41,540 nucleotides of DNA from assembly GCA_000969725.1 (NCBI GenBank), contig JXSR01S010005.1; one strand, 5' to 3'. The notes under the pieces were generated by a model. The model was not told the DNA's origin, did no database searches, and saw only the letters and a list, made by a program, of their open reading frames with translations. This DNA is from Ophiothrix spiculata. Taxonomy: Eukaryota > Echinodermata > Ophiuroidea > Amphilepidida > Ophiotrichidae. The translations under genes and the position numbers were made by a program. Below, piece after piece: positions 10,159 to 21,100 of this stretch (positions within the stretch are counted from its first letter, which is position 1; each line of letters begins with the position of its first letter).

Positions 10159-10572
10159 TTACCACAATCTAGTTTGTCTTTTTTTCTTGAATATCAGAGT
10201 TATGATAGCTTTGCAACAGTCTGCGGGGAAAGTTTCTGATGTCCGTATATTTTTGCACAGTTTATGAATTATGTCTATCCCTTTTTCGCCTGCAGCTTTG
10301 AGTTCTTCTCCAGATATGGCATCATAGCCTGGTGCTTTTCCTTCCTTGAGCTTTCTGATTGCTGATACTACTTCATCACGTATAATTTCTGGTTCTTCGT
10401 CATTAGATGACATTTGTGGTAGGAGTTGAGTTTCCTGGAGGTTCACTGGATTACCATCATTATATAGTTCTTTATAGTTTTCTTTCCAACGCTCTTTCAC
10501 AGCTTCTTGATCAGTGAGCACCATTCCATCTTTATCTTTGATGGTTTGCATTTTGATGGCAGGTGTTTGATT
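10159..10572 (-). pseudogene. LINE RT amino-terminal segment
   Basis: The frame includes KDGMVLTDQEAVKERWKENY, then VVSAIRKLKEGKAPGYDAIS and FPADCCKAIITLIFKK, the pre-palm region of LINE RTs. It starts at the R1 junction, so the 5' truncation point lies between endonuclease and RT. The reading frame breaks before the next segment at about 10,159. Confidence 0.85.
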
Positions 10573-10625
10573 ATTGATCAAAATAATATTCGGAAAACGC
10601 ACAGAGTGACTCAATACCTATTTTA
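10573..10625. repeat. Dispersed repeat R1, right half of a split copy
   Basis: GATCAAAATAATATTCGGAA and AGTGACTCAATAC resume the R1 sequence seen at about 213-262, completing the interrupted copy. Confidence 0.8.
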
Positions 10626-11134
10626 TTTGAAAATATCTATTTTGGCAGACATTTTGTTGTAAGTTTAGATAAAAAAATATCTATAAAATAATAAACTGGT
10701 ATTATGTTTAACCCTAATCTACACGCACAAAAATGCGGATTTTAGTGAATTTACATGCTCTCTATTAATGTCCCTTTATCGTCATTTTGCACCTCAGTGG
10801 GTATACTGGGTACACCGTGGGCTTTAAGATAAAGATATCATTTTACATATTATGCTAATTAGTTCATGAATATTTAATGAGATAAGAGTAAATTTTGGCA
10901 AATTTCTGCAAAACTTTTTAGTTTAATGGACAATTTCATGTACACACATATTGAAAAATGTATTCATTTAAAGGACTTGTTGGAAAATTCAAAAACTAAA
11001 AACAGCATGTAAATACAAATATTATAGCCTATTTTGTGTAATTATGGTCGGAAGAACATTTGATTGTTTTGTAATGCACTCTAAGATTCTACCAAATCTG
11101 TAAATTTCAGTAAACAAATGTTGGTAAATCTAAA
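10626..11134. other. AT-rich sequence with no recognisable feature
   Basis: No repeat pair, RNA gene or credible exon was seen. Confidence 0.6.
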
Positions 11135-11538
11135 CAATAGACATAGGGGTAGTATCTTCAAAATAAAGGGCATAAAACATTTGACATTTACATATAAATT
11201 ATCAAAAACATGGGGAAATTGAGGCAGTATATGGGGATCAAGGATTGTGACTGTGGGAGGCAAATGGTCCTATTATAGCTCTCCCACCCAACCCTTAGCG
11301 AAGCCAATGCTGGTCATGAAGGAAACGGTGCAAAATACAGACTCGCGGTTTTCAGATACTTGGAACAGGTATTTTGTGCAATTCATTTCTAGGAAGTATT
11401 TGTATTGTAACATAAAAAATCCCTAATATAGAATAAAAAGCAATTTGAAACTAATACATTATAACATAACAAAAACTGGACAGAATAGCAGATATCGGGA
11501 ATACTTTATTCTATGATTATTCTATTTGATCTTACTTC
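11135..11538 (+). repeat. Duplicated contig edge, left of gap
   Basis: These bases are almost identical to 11,589-11,992, with a few substitutions and single-base indels. They end exactly at the N run. The match to the sequence that starts immediately after the gap points to two allelic contig ends that were not merged. Confidence 0.9.
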
Positions 11539-11588
11539 NNNNNNNNNNNNNNNNNNNNNNNNNNNNNNNNNNNNNNNNNNNNNNNNNN
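11539..11588. other. Assembly gap of 50 N
   Basis: Fifty consecutive N. The round size suggests an arbitrary scaffold gap rather than a measured one. Confidence 0.99.
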
Positions 11589-11992
11589 CAATAGACATAG
11601 GGGTAGTATCTTCAAAATAAAGGGCATAAAACATTTGACATTTACATATAAATTATCAAAAACATGGGGAAATTGAGGCAGTAATGGGGGTCAAGGATTG
11701 TGACTGGGGGAGGCAAATGGCCCTATTATAGCTCTCCAACCCAACACTTAGCGAAGCCAATGCTGGTCATGAAGGAACCGGTGCAAAAAGCAGACTCGCG
11801 GTTTTCAGATACTGGGAACAGGTATTTTGTGCAATTATTTTCTAGGAAGTATTTGTATTGTAACATAGAAAAATCCCTAATATAGAATAAAAAGCATTTT
11901 GAAACTAATACATTATAACATAACAAAAACTGGACAGAATAGCAGATATCGGGAATACTTTATTCTATGATTATTCTATTTGATCTTACTTC
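11589..11992 (+). repeat. Duplicated contig edge, right of gap
   Basis: This is the partner of 11,135-11,538, same orientation. It begins at the first base after the gap and then runs on into unique sequence. Confidence 0.9.
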
Positions 11993-12568
11993 TCCATTTT
12001 TATATTTTATATTACGACGAATATAACCAATACCTTTGATACCAAACACAGGCACAGATAAATGCAAATAGTCCTTGAAGTACCCAAAGTCAAATATTCG
12101 ATTTTTACTCTCTGGGTTTCATTTCCTTTTAGACTGATTAACTATTGCATACTTAGCTTATCTGTGTGACATGTTTTATAATTTTGCTGGAAACATTTCA
12201 CCTCCAATATGATGGATTTCAAAAGTCCATCTTAACAAAATGTAAAGCATTGTATTGTGTTTTAAAAATAAGGATAAATATTGTTATGTAGTTTTAATGA
12301 AATTTCCTGAGACCCAATGAATTCAAGAAAAAAAATGGCAAAACACACACTTACACTCCACATACAAAATTAAGCAATTTGTTGGAAGTATAAATGTATA
12401 CCTTTATTGGGCCAATTTACATACTTTATCAGCCCAAAGTCCGGAGCGAAACGGATCAAGAAACCTCCCGTGAAGTGTGTAGAATACTCGTATATACACT
12501 TACTTTAGTAGCAAATTTATTACACTTTCTTTAAACAATGTGTCATAATTAAACATTTGTATCTCATA
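11993..12568. other. AT-rich sequence with no recognisable feature
   Basis: Nothing supportable. A short GC-richer patch near 12,435-12,475 has no splice context. Confidence 0.5.
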
Positions 12569-12901
12569 TTAAAGAAGCTTGGTCCGATTTTTCAAAATTT
12601 AGTTTTCAATGTCATATGAAAGAAGACCACTAAAGAAGTCTAAATTTCAAATTTCAGCTGAATTACTCAAACCGTTTTGATTTTATGGGCAATTTTGTAT
12701 TTCAGAACCACCTATTATACATTACTGTATAAAATCAATTATGGTTACCATAATTAGACACATTTTCATACATATCTCCGAAACGGAACTTAACTCAGCC
12801 GTAAAATTTCACACGGGTTATGAGAAAAATATGAGCAATATTTTGGTACCAAAATCTCAAAAAGTTTAAAAAAAGTTCAACCAATCGGACCATTTCTTTA
12901 A
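12569..12901. mobile_element. TTAA-ended MITE, family M-A
   Basis: The left end reads TTAAAGAAGCTTGGTCCGAT. The right end, reversed, reads TTAAAGAAATGGTCCGAT. The element is 333 bp with no coding capacity. Its right part shares GGTTATGAG(A)AAATATG and GGTA(C/T)CAAAAT with the element at 37,722-38,062, which has similar ends and nearly the same length, so they are one family. TTAA at both ends may be the target duplication or part of the repeat. Confidence 0.7.
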
Positions 12902-15366
12902 AATACATTAAAATACAAAGGTGGACAATCAAAATTTGCAAGGTGTTTTGTTGTAATTATAAAGTTTCCATTCGGACAAACATAACAAAGATTCTCTGAC
13001 CATTAAGCAAAAAATCTTCACTCTTGTTATTGTTCACCTCTTTCTTTCAATAAGATGGCAAAAGACTCCATCCAACGAATGACGTTATCAGATCACTAAA
13101 GCTGAATTCAGACTCGACGAAAGGCAAACAAATTCAGCTTAGAAAATAAAGACTAAGAACTGCATATTATCATGTACATTTTTTTTTATTATGAAAGGTA
13201 TATTTTTATATAATGTTGTTCAGTATAGATATGATTGGAAGGTAAACTAATCCTCACGACATTTGGATTCACCCAGTTTGAAAAATGATATGATTAAGTA
13301 CATGGCCTACTATTACATGTTTTTGCTATATATGAAATGGTCTTTAAAACCATTTTGCTAAATTACATATTGTACATTTAAGGGCTATATAATAATACAC
13401 CGGTGTAATACGAGATGCCAAAAACAACTGACGAATAGCTTTTCAATTGATGTGTATACATGTATTCTGATTTGGATTTAGTTATCGTGATACGACAGTG
13501 GTCAATATTAAGTAGTTTGAATAAAAACATCTGTCTTTTCTGTAATTTACGACCAAACAAGTATATAGTGAATGTAAAAAGAGATAAGGCTTTCCTTGGT
13601 GTCGGAATTTCCTGTATGTTGCATTATTTATTAGATAGGCTTATTTGTTTCGATTGGGTGCAACATTGGTAGTTGACGTTTCATTATAAAGAGAAATGCA
13701 TAAACAACCATCACTCTACTCAGTTTGACCTCATATTTCGTTTTCTTAATCTTGATGTCGTTGTTGTTGTTTTTGCTTTTAAACATTATTTCTAATACAC
13801 AACAATCGACGAAAACCCTTACAGAAAACTTGAATATACACTATAACTCTCTACAATGTATGTTCATTTTCATAGCACTGGCATTCTGAAAGAAAAAAAG
13901 TTTTAAAAATTAACAGTTGGCTTACTTGTTTGTTTAGATGTAACATTGGAGTCGACATTTCAAAATAAAACAGAAGTTATTTTATTCTCATTTGTATAAT
14001 GATAATCGAGCTTTGCGATATGTTTTCCGCCTGTTTTGTTTGTTTCCGATTCAATTAATTGATTCCGGAAATGTGTGACATTAGTACATCTTCAACGTTC
14101 TATCCTATGGTTCAAGGAGTAAAAACACTTTTGGTGTGTAATATTTTTTAATATTCGCTATAATACCTCTAACACATTTACCATATCAAAATCAATTAAA
14201 GTCTGTAGTAAGATGCTGTACAACAATACTTTAATTTTAATTTATGTATTTATTAAAAGAAATTTAATTGATATTGCATATGTCATGGTCAACAAAATCA
14301 TCACTTTATAATTTCAAATGACACATCACTAATGACATTAAAGTATGTATTCAATTATGTCTTTACTAGTTTACATTTTCATCTGAAAGATTCGAAGGTA
14401 TCTATGATGACAGAGTTTTGTTGTGTGGATATTCAAAATTTGAATATACAATTTTAAACATAAAAAATATTATTTTGTATTTTAAATCTGTTTCTATAAA
14501 CAACACTGATGAAATTAGAAGAAGGTCATATTTTACTAAAGGGATTGCAAATCATCCTGATTCTGACATTTCTGATGTTACAGGTACATCATGCTGTTAT
14601 TGTTTTCTCAAAAACAAAGAAATGTTGAAATTAGAGACAAAATTGATTTACCATTAACCATAAATTCCAGTTGGCAGCCAAGTGACACTGTTACTTTGAT
14701 TCAGCTTGATATCAGTGTAAAAGTAATCAAGGTACACTTGGAAGTAATGTGATGCTTTAGTTTCGTTACCATTCTTGACAAATTTTGGATAAGACTATCG
14801 ACCCGTTTACAGTTTTTGAACCCTGATTACATAATTTGCATGCGACCAATGTTGAGTTCGCAATTTGTAAGAGTATCTGTGTCCTCTATTTAGAAAAAAT
14901 CCTGACTCTCTTAAAAGGAAAAATCTTCAAAGATTGCTAAAATATCATTTTCATAATAATAAGAAAATTTGCGAATATTTACGAACACCGTGCACCGTGC
15001 GAATCTCAGACCTCAAAGACACGTACGAATCATCGTTCGTATTGTGACGTAATGTGATGTTTGTATAACATAACCAGTCAGTGATTGTAACAAAAAAGAA
15101 GCAATGTCAACGTCAATAAACAACAGGAAACACACATGTATATAACGAATTTAAGAAACCAAATTCAACCACAAACAACAACATTTTGATACACCTAATG
15201 CAGTACACGTACTCGCTCGTATTTATTACATGTTTACAAGCATGTCACCTCCAAAGATCTCTATTAGTACCGAGATATGGCTTTATCTACTTGTTCGCTT
15301 CGGTAATCGTTTTGTTTGCAACATTTCCTCTTATTAATCTGTTTCTTGTTTCCGTTTGCCTTACAG
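12902..15366. other. Long AT-rich interval with no supported feature
   Basis: Only minor structures are seen. There is a 10-bp stem with a 23-base loop near 13,100-13,142, and an imperfect palindrome near 14,680-14,745 whose outer arms read CCAAGTG. ORFs of 70-80 codons here show no domain or codon signal. Confidence 0.5.
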
Positions 15367-15417
15367 ATACAGATGCTGGTTGCAGTTCAAATTGTATGAG
15401 AATACTCGGCGGTGGAA
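15367..15417 (+). CDS. Possible 51-nt exon, cysteine-containing
   Basis: A strong acceptor (long pyrimidine tract ending CCTTACAG) precedes 51 bases and a consensus donor GTAAGTATT. In the open phase it encodes DAGCSSNCMRILGGG, with a CxxxC pair followed by a Gly run. The RILGG string resembles the activation site of trypsin-like zymogens, but no His/Asp/Ser protease exons were found downstream, so I do not assign that family. A second phase is also open. The splice signals are directly visible; use as an exon is inference. Confidence 0.35.
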
Positions 15418-15755
15418 GTAAGTATTAATATCCTCTTTTACAAGGCTGATACTTATAGTAAGATCTATTCTATTTTGTTCATGTTACTTACACCAAAGTA
15501 TTTAGATATATAATTGTTGCAATAATATCAGAGTTATATATTAAAAAAAGTGAACTGGCCTGCTAAATGAGGCGAAAGGCGCCAATGCATATTGTTGAAA
15601 TCATTACCTGATTGAATTGCTTACATTGTAAAGCGTTAAGGTTCCTTAGCATAAATTCGGGGATAGGATACGTATGAGTTGATATCATGGGTTTAGACAC
15701 AATTTCATATATTTTATCCCACACTTTAAGCGTAGTTTATACGTATTAGCATACT

Positions 15756-16004
15756 GTATCATGCATTTGGCGATGGAGCACAATTAGGCTACAACTTTGT
15801 GCGGCCGGCTGCAACCTGACCACAGCCCTAATTTTCTAAGATGGCGACCGTAGGTTTGATTATGCCCGTCTAAATAATATCAAAACATGCAATGAATATT
15901 TTACAATCATCTTGAGGCGAACAACCAAGCCTACGGTCGCTATCTTGGAAAGATACAAAGTTGTGGCCCAATTTTGCTCCAACGCCTAAACGGATGAAAC
16001 CATA
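15756..16004. mobile_element. Foldback MITE with two nested arm pairs
   Basis: The outer arms TGGCGATGGAGCACAATTAG and its imperfect complement, ending AATTTTGCTCCAACGCC, face each other. The inner arms AAGATGGCGACCGTAGG (about 15,839-15,855) and CCTACGGTCGCTATCTT (15,929-15,945) pair almost perfectly. The left arm carries an extra GC-rich block (GCGGCCGGCTGCAACC) absent from the right. There is no ORF. It is a non-autonomous palindromic element. Confidence 0.65.
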
Positions 16005-16095
16005 CACCATTTGAACTCTGTTTGTTCGTAGGGCTTAAAACGCACAGTACAGTGTTTATGATATCTGTCATTACAAAAAATGCAAATATTGCTTT

Positions 16096-16411
16096 TTAAA
16101 GGTGCAATTCATGAATCCGATGTGACAAAAACCTTACCTATTTTCTATAGTATTAAAAAAAAAAACAGTACAACATAAATATATGCCGAACATTTCACTT
16201 GATTCCGACCATTCGTTTTCAAATTACATGTTTTTCAGCATTTTACAAATCTTAATATACTACTGTGTTGTTATCACTGTCAGCAAGCACATTTAAAAGA
16301 TTGGTTGGGGGTTTGTAACATGTACCAGTGAAGGGTTTCCACTAGCTATAAACTCGATTATGATAGAGATCATGAAAAAGATGAAGAGTGGACCGTGAAT
16401 TACCCCTTATA
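16096..16411. mobile_element. Probable MITE, AAGGKGYAATTCAYG ends
   Basis: The left end TTAAAGGTGCAATTCATGAA is matched by the right end, which reads in reverse TATAAGGGGTAATTCACGG. The size is about 316 bp, close to family M-A, and the end starts with the same TTAAAGG. The interior is non-coding. The right boundary is approximate. Confidence 0.5.
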
Positions 16412-16578
16412 TATTACAAAAGTATTTTGTTTACCATATCTTTCTATATAATAAGTTTTTCCAAAAAATTATACAAGGACCAAACCATAAGAGAAAAACA
16501 AAGCAAAAACAAAACAAAACAAATAGACAAATAGATATGTATGCTACTGTTGTACCATACAAGTCAATGGAAAAGAGG

Positions 16579-17150
16579 TTAAACATGCTGTTTTTTGAAG
16601 TGTCGGTGACCCTATTCGTTTGTTAAAGACAGCACATATGTGGACTGCTCTAGCAAAATGAGGGGAATGTCGCAAAGCAACATTTTGAATAAATGGCGTC
16701 TAAAGTAAAAATAGGGTAAACATGGTAAAGAAGTCAAATTTCGTTTTTGACATAAAACAAATTCATGCATAAGTGTTTACCTATAAGTAAAGTTTTGAAG
16801 GTCAACTTTGCCTGGAAGTGCAATGCACAGTTAATTGATTGCATGTTGCTATTATATACTGTAGTAATCTTTGAAAGCGATTTGCAGTTAATTTTTATTA
16901 TATACAATATATTCAGTGGATTGCATTGGATTTCGATCTCTAAATGAAGAATGTGGAAAGAAAGTGTGACATATATTACAGTATATCATTTCAAAGCTGA
17001 GATTCTAGGGAATCAAAATAGGTCATAAACTAAATTTTTAAAACTTGCAACTTTCCTCTCATTTTTTCCAGAGCACCCCTCATATGAAAACACCTTATCA
17101 AAAATAGGTAAATTCAGTAGAAAAATTCTTTCTATGCTAAGCCGCCTTAA
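16579..17150. mobile_element. Probable MITE with long imperfect inverted repeats
   Basis: CATATGTGGACTGCTCTAGC followed by AAAATGAGGGGAATGTCGCA (left, from about 16,634) matches the reverse complement of 17,047-17,085, in which GAGGGGTGCTCT and AAAATGAGAGGAAAGTTGCA recur. The similarity fades outward to TTAA at both limits. There is no transposase frame. The right end TTAAGGCGGCTTAGCATA resembles TTAAGGTTCCTTAGCATA at 15,638, possibly a fragment of a related element. Confidence 0.55.
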
Positions 17151-19490
17151 ATAGTATATAACATGTCATACTTTGGTGTTTCATTTTCCATGTGGAGATA
17201 AAACTCAAACATGTCCAAAGCAATGCATGTAATATGAATAGCAACAATGTGATTTTAATTTTTGATTATCAAAATTATTGATAAAGATGATCAAATATAT
17301 TTTTTAGTATCATTAGCCGCATAATTTTAGTATCATTGGCTTATATACTTGCGGAATATTAAAAAAAATGATAAACTTAAGAATTTTTGTTTTATTCTGT
17401 TGAAAACATAGGAGTTACTGGTGGTGATACCGTGTTAAAATAATGTGATGACAAATGTCGCATTAACCAAATTGGACTTTTGCAGAAATTTGTTACTATA
17501 CGTTTAATATGTGTCGAATTGATTTTATCAACTAATTTTCAATGTCATTTCCAACTAAAAACAACAAATTTTAAATAGCTTTAAACATGACTATTATCGC
17601 TGGGGTAAGTTAAAATCAGTAAATTTAATAGAAGTTTAACGATTTTGTCCGGACCAGACAGTAAAGCTGTACACAACTGGTGATTTCAGTTAGAGAAATT
17701 CACTTTATTGACAATTTAATATCAGGGTCGTAATGTCCCATTTTTTCTAGTAATTAAAAGTATAATTACCACGACATGAGTTCAGCAAACATGTGGTAGA
17801 CAAACTATAGTGTATTGTTGACATGCATGCAAACATAAAACAGACACTTAAAGTCGTAGGTTCCGATCACATTTTTATCCCCATGGCTCAATCGGTAGTA
17901 GTATATTTTTGATGACAAGTGAAAGTCCATATTTTTTTGAATTCAAAAATTCATCTCCAAATTCTATATAGTTCCATTGATATTGCACAAATGTAAAATT
18001 AATTGGTATACCTATTTTGCATTTTTTTCTTTTTTTTTTTAATTTTCATAACAGCCTAATCCCCAGGGTTACATACTTTCTTTTGCCTCTCAAGAGAGCA
18101 AGATACAAGCTAAGGTTGAAACTTTGCACAACAGATTTAAGAGGTCAAGGTCAATCAGTTAAAAGTAAATTATACACATCTTAATATAAAAACTTACTTA
18201 ACTACTCCTAATTCTGCAATGATAGTTTTCCAAAAGGTATTAAAGTAGATGTGCTAGTTGTATAGTTGTAAAAGCCTTTACCATATTTATAAGTAACATA
18301 CACAGTCATTTTCTAAAATTAATGATGGATTGCACTTATTTTGTACAACAAAAATTACATACCTCAATAGTACTTGTAGTACATCCGTCATTGTTGATGA
18401 CGTTAAAAGACGACTATGATATCATTAAAATTTGAGATTACTATTTCGTCCCGCCCCCCTTTTTTTAACGACCAAGGTGTCCCATATAGGGTCTAAGTCG
18501 ATGTATCTTGTCAAGTGCGGTCCTTTTATGTTTTTTGATTGCTCTCAATACCCGACAACATGGACAAGAATATGTGTCTAAAAATCTGAGAACTTCAACA
18601 CCACTTCGCATGGATTTTGTTTCTTGTTTGCACATGTTCTATGTTCAGCGGGTCATTTTCCAATTTGTTAGCGGATTTTCAAGTTTGTCGTTAAGAGTTT
18701 TTTGTTTGTTTGTTTTGCTTTTTGTTTTTGACGTCACCACCAACCGCAAGATCACTTACCATATTTACACCAAACTCAAAAGTTTTGAACGTCTCGCGTG
18801 CATTAGACAAATTTCATAAAATTGTTTTCTCTACATCTTTGCTTGTCCTTAAAAACTTAACCTAATACCTCCGATATTTTAACTTAAAAAGGTTTTTCTT
18901 TACCGGTAGATGAATGCAAAAAATCCTAACTTTATACCTCCCCCACCCTGGATGTCTAATGGTAAGCCCCATGAGTCAAACGATCACTTTTCTACATGTA
19001 AACATTTTGGGGACACATGGTATTTACTTGTTGCAGATACTACTTTTTCTCTACAAGTCTAGCGATTTACTGAATTCATTTTGGTTCTTCAAAGAAACAT
19101 AATCGAATTACGACATCGGTTAATGTACAGACATTCATTCTCGATTTCTTTCCGCTTCTTAATCCAATTAAGATTTAGAATGAACAGTCAAGTGAAAAAA
19201 GCACGAGCGTTTTCCAAATTAGAATAGTTAAAGTCTGAAAACATTTGGTGATATGTTGTGATATATGGAGATTTGAATAAAGGCTGTGCAGCTTTTGTTT
19301 ATGCTCATATGTAATAACACTACTGTATCTGAAATTCATTTAAGAAATAAGTCCGTTTCTACGTTTCACATATTAAGCAAGAAACTGTTGCTATCTTGGA
19401 AATAACATTAACTGTCATGTTGTTTGACAGGTGTAAGGTTAGTGTAGAGTGAAATAAATCTTGGTTTATTAACATCTTGGTTTCCAATAG
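17151..19490. other. Long interval with no supported gene
   Basis: AT-rich with poly-T and poly-A runs. The plus frame at 18,508-18,819 (about 103 codons) has no recognisable domain, signal or splice context. Nothing else is supportable. Confidence 0.5.
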
Positions 19491-19511
19491 ACGCCGTTGT
19501 CAGAGCTACAG
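19491..19511 (+). CDS. Possible 21-nt microexon
   Basis: A branch-point-like TTATTAAC followed by CATCTTGGTTTCCAATAG sits immediately before 21 GC-richer bases, ACGCCGTTGTCAGAGCTACAG minus the final G of the junction context. A donor GTATGAGT begins at 19,512. The length is a multiple of three. Such a tight acceptor-microexon-donor arrangement is unusual in this AT-rich background, but no flanking exons of the same gene could be identified. Confidence 0.3.
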
Positions 19512-20241
19512 GTATGAGTTGTGATTGTTTGACATATATGACACAAGATGCTGTAGATGTTTTGACGAATTAATCAAGAGGCGGTGAATTTTAACAAAAT
19601 TACAGTGAGGCATAAGCTTTGATAGAAATTTCATAAATCCATGAAACTGTATGGGGATGGGCGGATGGAGAGGAAACATAAATGAATGCATTTAATGAAT
19701 TTAGAAATAACGGTATAAGAATTATCATATTTGAAAGATCATAGATAATTTATTTCAAAAACTAGTAGATGCATTGATAAAAGAATGAAAAACTATGATA
19801 TGAACGGATGAAAAAATGTGAATAAATTCCTTTAAGAATTATTTTGGTAATTGCTTTTTGTAATAATTGTAATAAACAAAGGAGAAAAGAAATATTGATT
19901 AAATTTAGACAAAAAATGAAAAAAAAAATGTAATTGACTGTAATACTACCTTATCAGTGATTTGAACAAACACTCTTTGATCAAAATTATCAATATTTGA
20001 CAGAATACAAATGTCTTTTGGACATTTTCGTTATAACAAATTCATTCAGAAGTACATTTAAAACGTTTACTACTGTATGTTTAACTTCCTTGATGATATA
20101 TTTTCAGATGTCCAAATGAAAACAAGAAATGGTTTCCTATGAACATTCAAAAGTAAACAAAAGCAATATAAAATGCTATATACCTGCAACAGTCAATAAT
20201 AAACAATAACACCTCACAGGTTCATTTACAGATGAAACGTA
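19512..20241. other. AT-rich sequence with no recognisable feature
   Basis: No paired repeats, RNA genes or credible exons seen. Confidence 0.55.
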
Positions 20242-20852
20242 TTAACCCTAGTCTAACCAGGCAATTTTTGTAACACGTCATTCCCGGGGGGTTGTTGCAA
20301 CCCCCCTAAATTTTTAGAACGAAACCTCCTATGAACTTTTGCTATCACTGGACAGGTATGGTTCTTCCCTATCCAACGATGCCAAGATCACAAAAATCGC
20401 CCAAGGCGTTACGTAATTAGGACATCATAAAGTTCTTTCAGGTCGAAAAGAGGAATTTTGGCAAAGTGGCCACCAAAATCGAAATTTTGTTATAAAAGTT
20501 CTAAATAATGTAATTTCATCGGGTGTTTTGCTAACTGCTAATAAAGAAGGGGAATGATATTTATCATGCCCTGCAAGTTTCAGCTTCATAGCATGCATAT
20601 ATTTTTCAACATGGCGACTTAAAATTTTCCGGGGCTTCACCAACCCACCCCCTCCTACACCCCAACTTTGACGGCATAGCCTAACCCCACCCCAGGTTGT
20701 ACCTCCCTATTTGTTTTCATCAAAATGACCGCAAAGGATATAAAAGAGATTACCCAAATGCCTGTGGTCAGTTACTTTTCGTTTTTATGCAGCGGGGAAA
20801 AAACCTTAGGGGGGTTGCAACACCCCCCCCCCCCCCGGTAGACGAGGGTTAA
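20242..20852. mobile_element. piggyBac-type MITE, second element
   Basis: The left end reads TTAACCCTAGTCTA and the right end reads GTAGACGAGGGTTAA, giving TTAA on both sides of CCCTAG/CCCTCG-type ends. Subterminal palindromes GGGGGGTTGTTGCAACCCCC (left) and GGGGGGTTGCAACACCCCCC (right) mirror the design at 7147-7743. The interior differs strongly from that element and has no transposase. A long C run at about 20,823-20,836 may be unstable. Confidence 0.75.
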
Positions 20853-20929
20853 AAACACTCGAAGTATACAAAATTGTTCCCCAATTTTCCCCTGATAGAC
20901 TCTAGAGTCGAGATATATCTTTTGTACCT

Positions 20930-21100
20930 GTTAGGGCCAAGATGAGCGATAACACCTGAGGCAGCACTTAACCCTCTGATCGAATGGTATTGTACTCTTT
21001 GTAATTAAACATATCAGGATCGTCCATTTACTTCTCCTGAATAGTTAACCGTATTTGCCACTATGATCATTCTCTGAGGCGCAGACGACCACTGATGTAT
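20930..21100 (+). repeat. Array block 5, leftmost copy
   Basis: This shares AACCTCAG-like, CACTTAACCCTCTGATCGAA, GTATTGTACTCTTTGTAAT and CTGAATAGTTAAC segments with about 26,845-27,010 and 30,555-30,700. It shows that the array extends left of the LINE cluster. Confidence 0.6.

Larger units (their letters stand above)
8450..10572 (-). mobile_element. 5'-truncated non-LTR retrotransposon (RTE/Jockey-like)
   Basis: Read on the minus strand, this is the RT and C-terminal part of a LINE, without an endonuclease domain. It sits inside repeat R1, with a candidate short target duplication ATTGA at 8445-8449 and 10573-10577. The order is: pre-RT linker, RT fingers (KLKEGKAPGYDAISGEELKA), motif A (CYIDFQKAFDSV), motif B region (VRQGC..SP), thumb, and the C-terminal LYGSETWTLKK block. 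Stops, frameshifts and loss of the catalytic FADD segment make it inactive. It is further broken by a MITE at 8973-9394. The superfamily is confident; the exact clade is not. Confidence 0.9.

Noticed and set aside
14418-14657. 79-codon plus-strand frame
   Set aside because: No domain, no splice or polyadenylation context, and composition like neighbouring random translations.
15186-15428. 80-codon frame read straight through as a single membrane protein
   Set aside because: The hydrophobic part coincides with a pyrimidine-rich intron end before a strong acceptor. Only the last 51 nt look exonic.
17884-17898. tRNA A-box-like TGGCTCAATCGGTAG
   Set aside because: No B box follows at a suitable distance, so it is at most a SINE fragment.
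18508-18819. 103-codon plus-strand frame with hydrophobic C-terminal half
   Set aside because: The hydrophobicity comes from a TTTG-rich stretch. There is no start context or partner exon.
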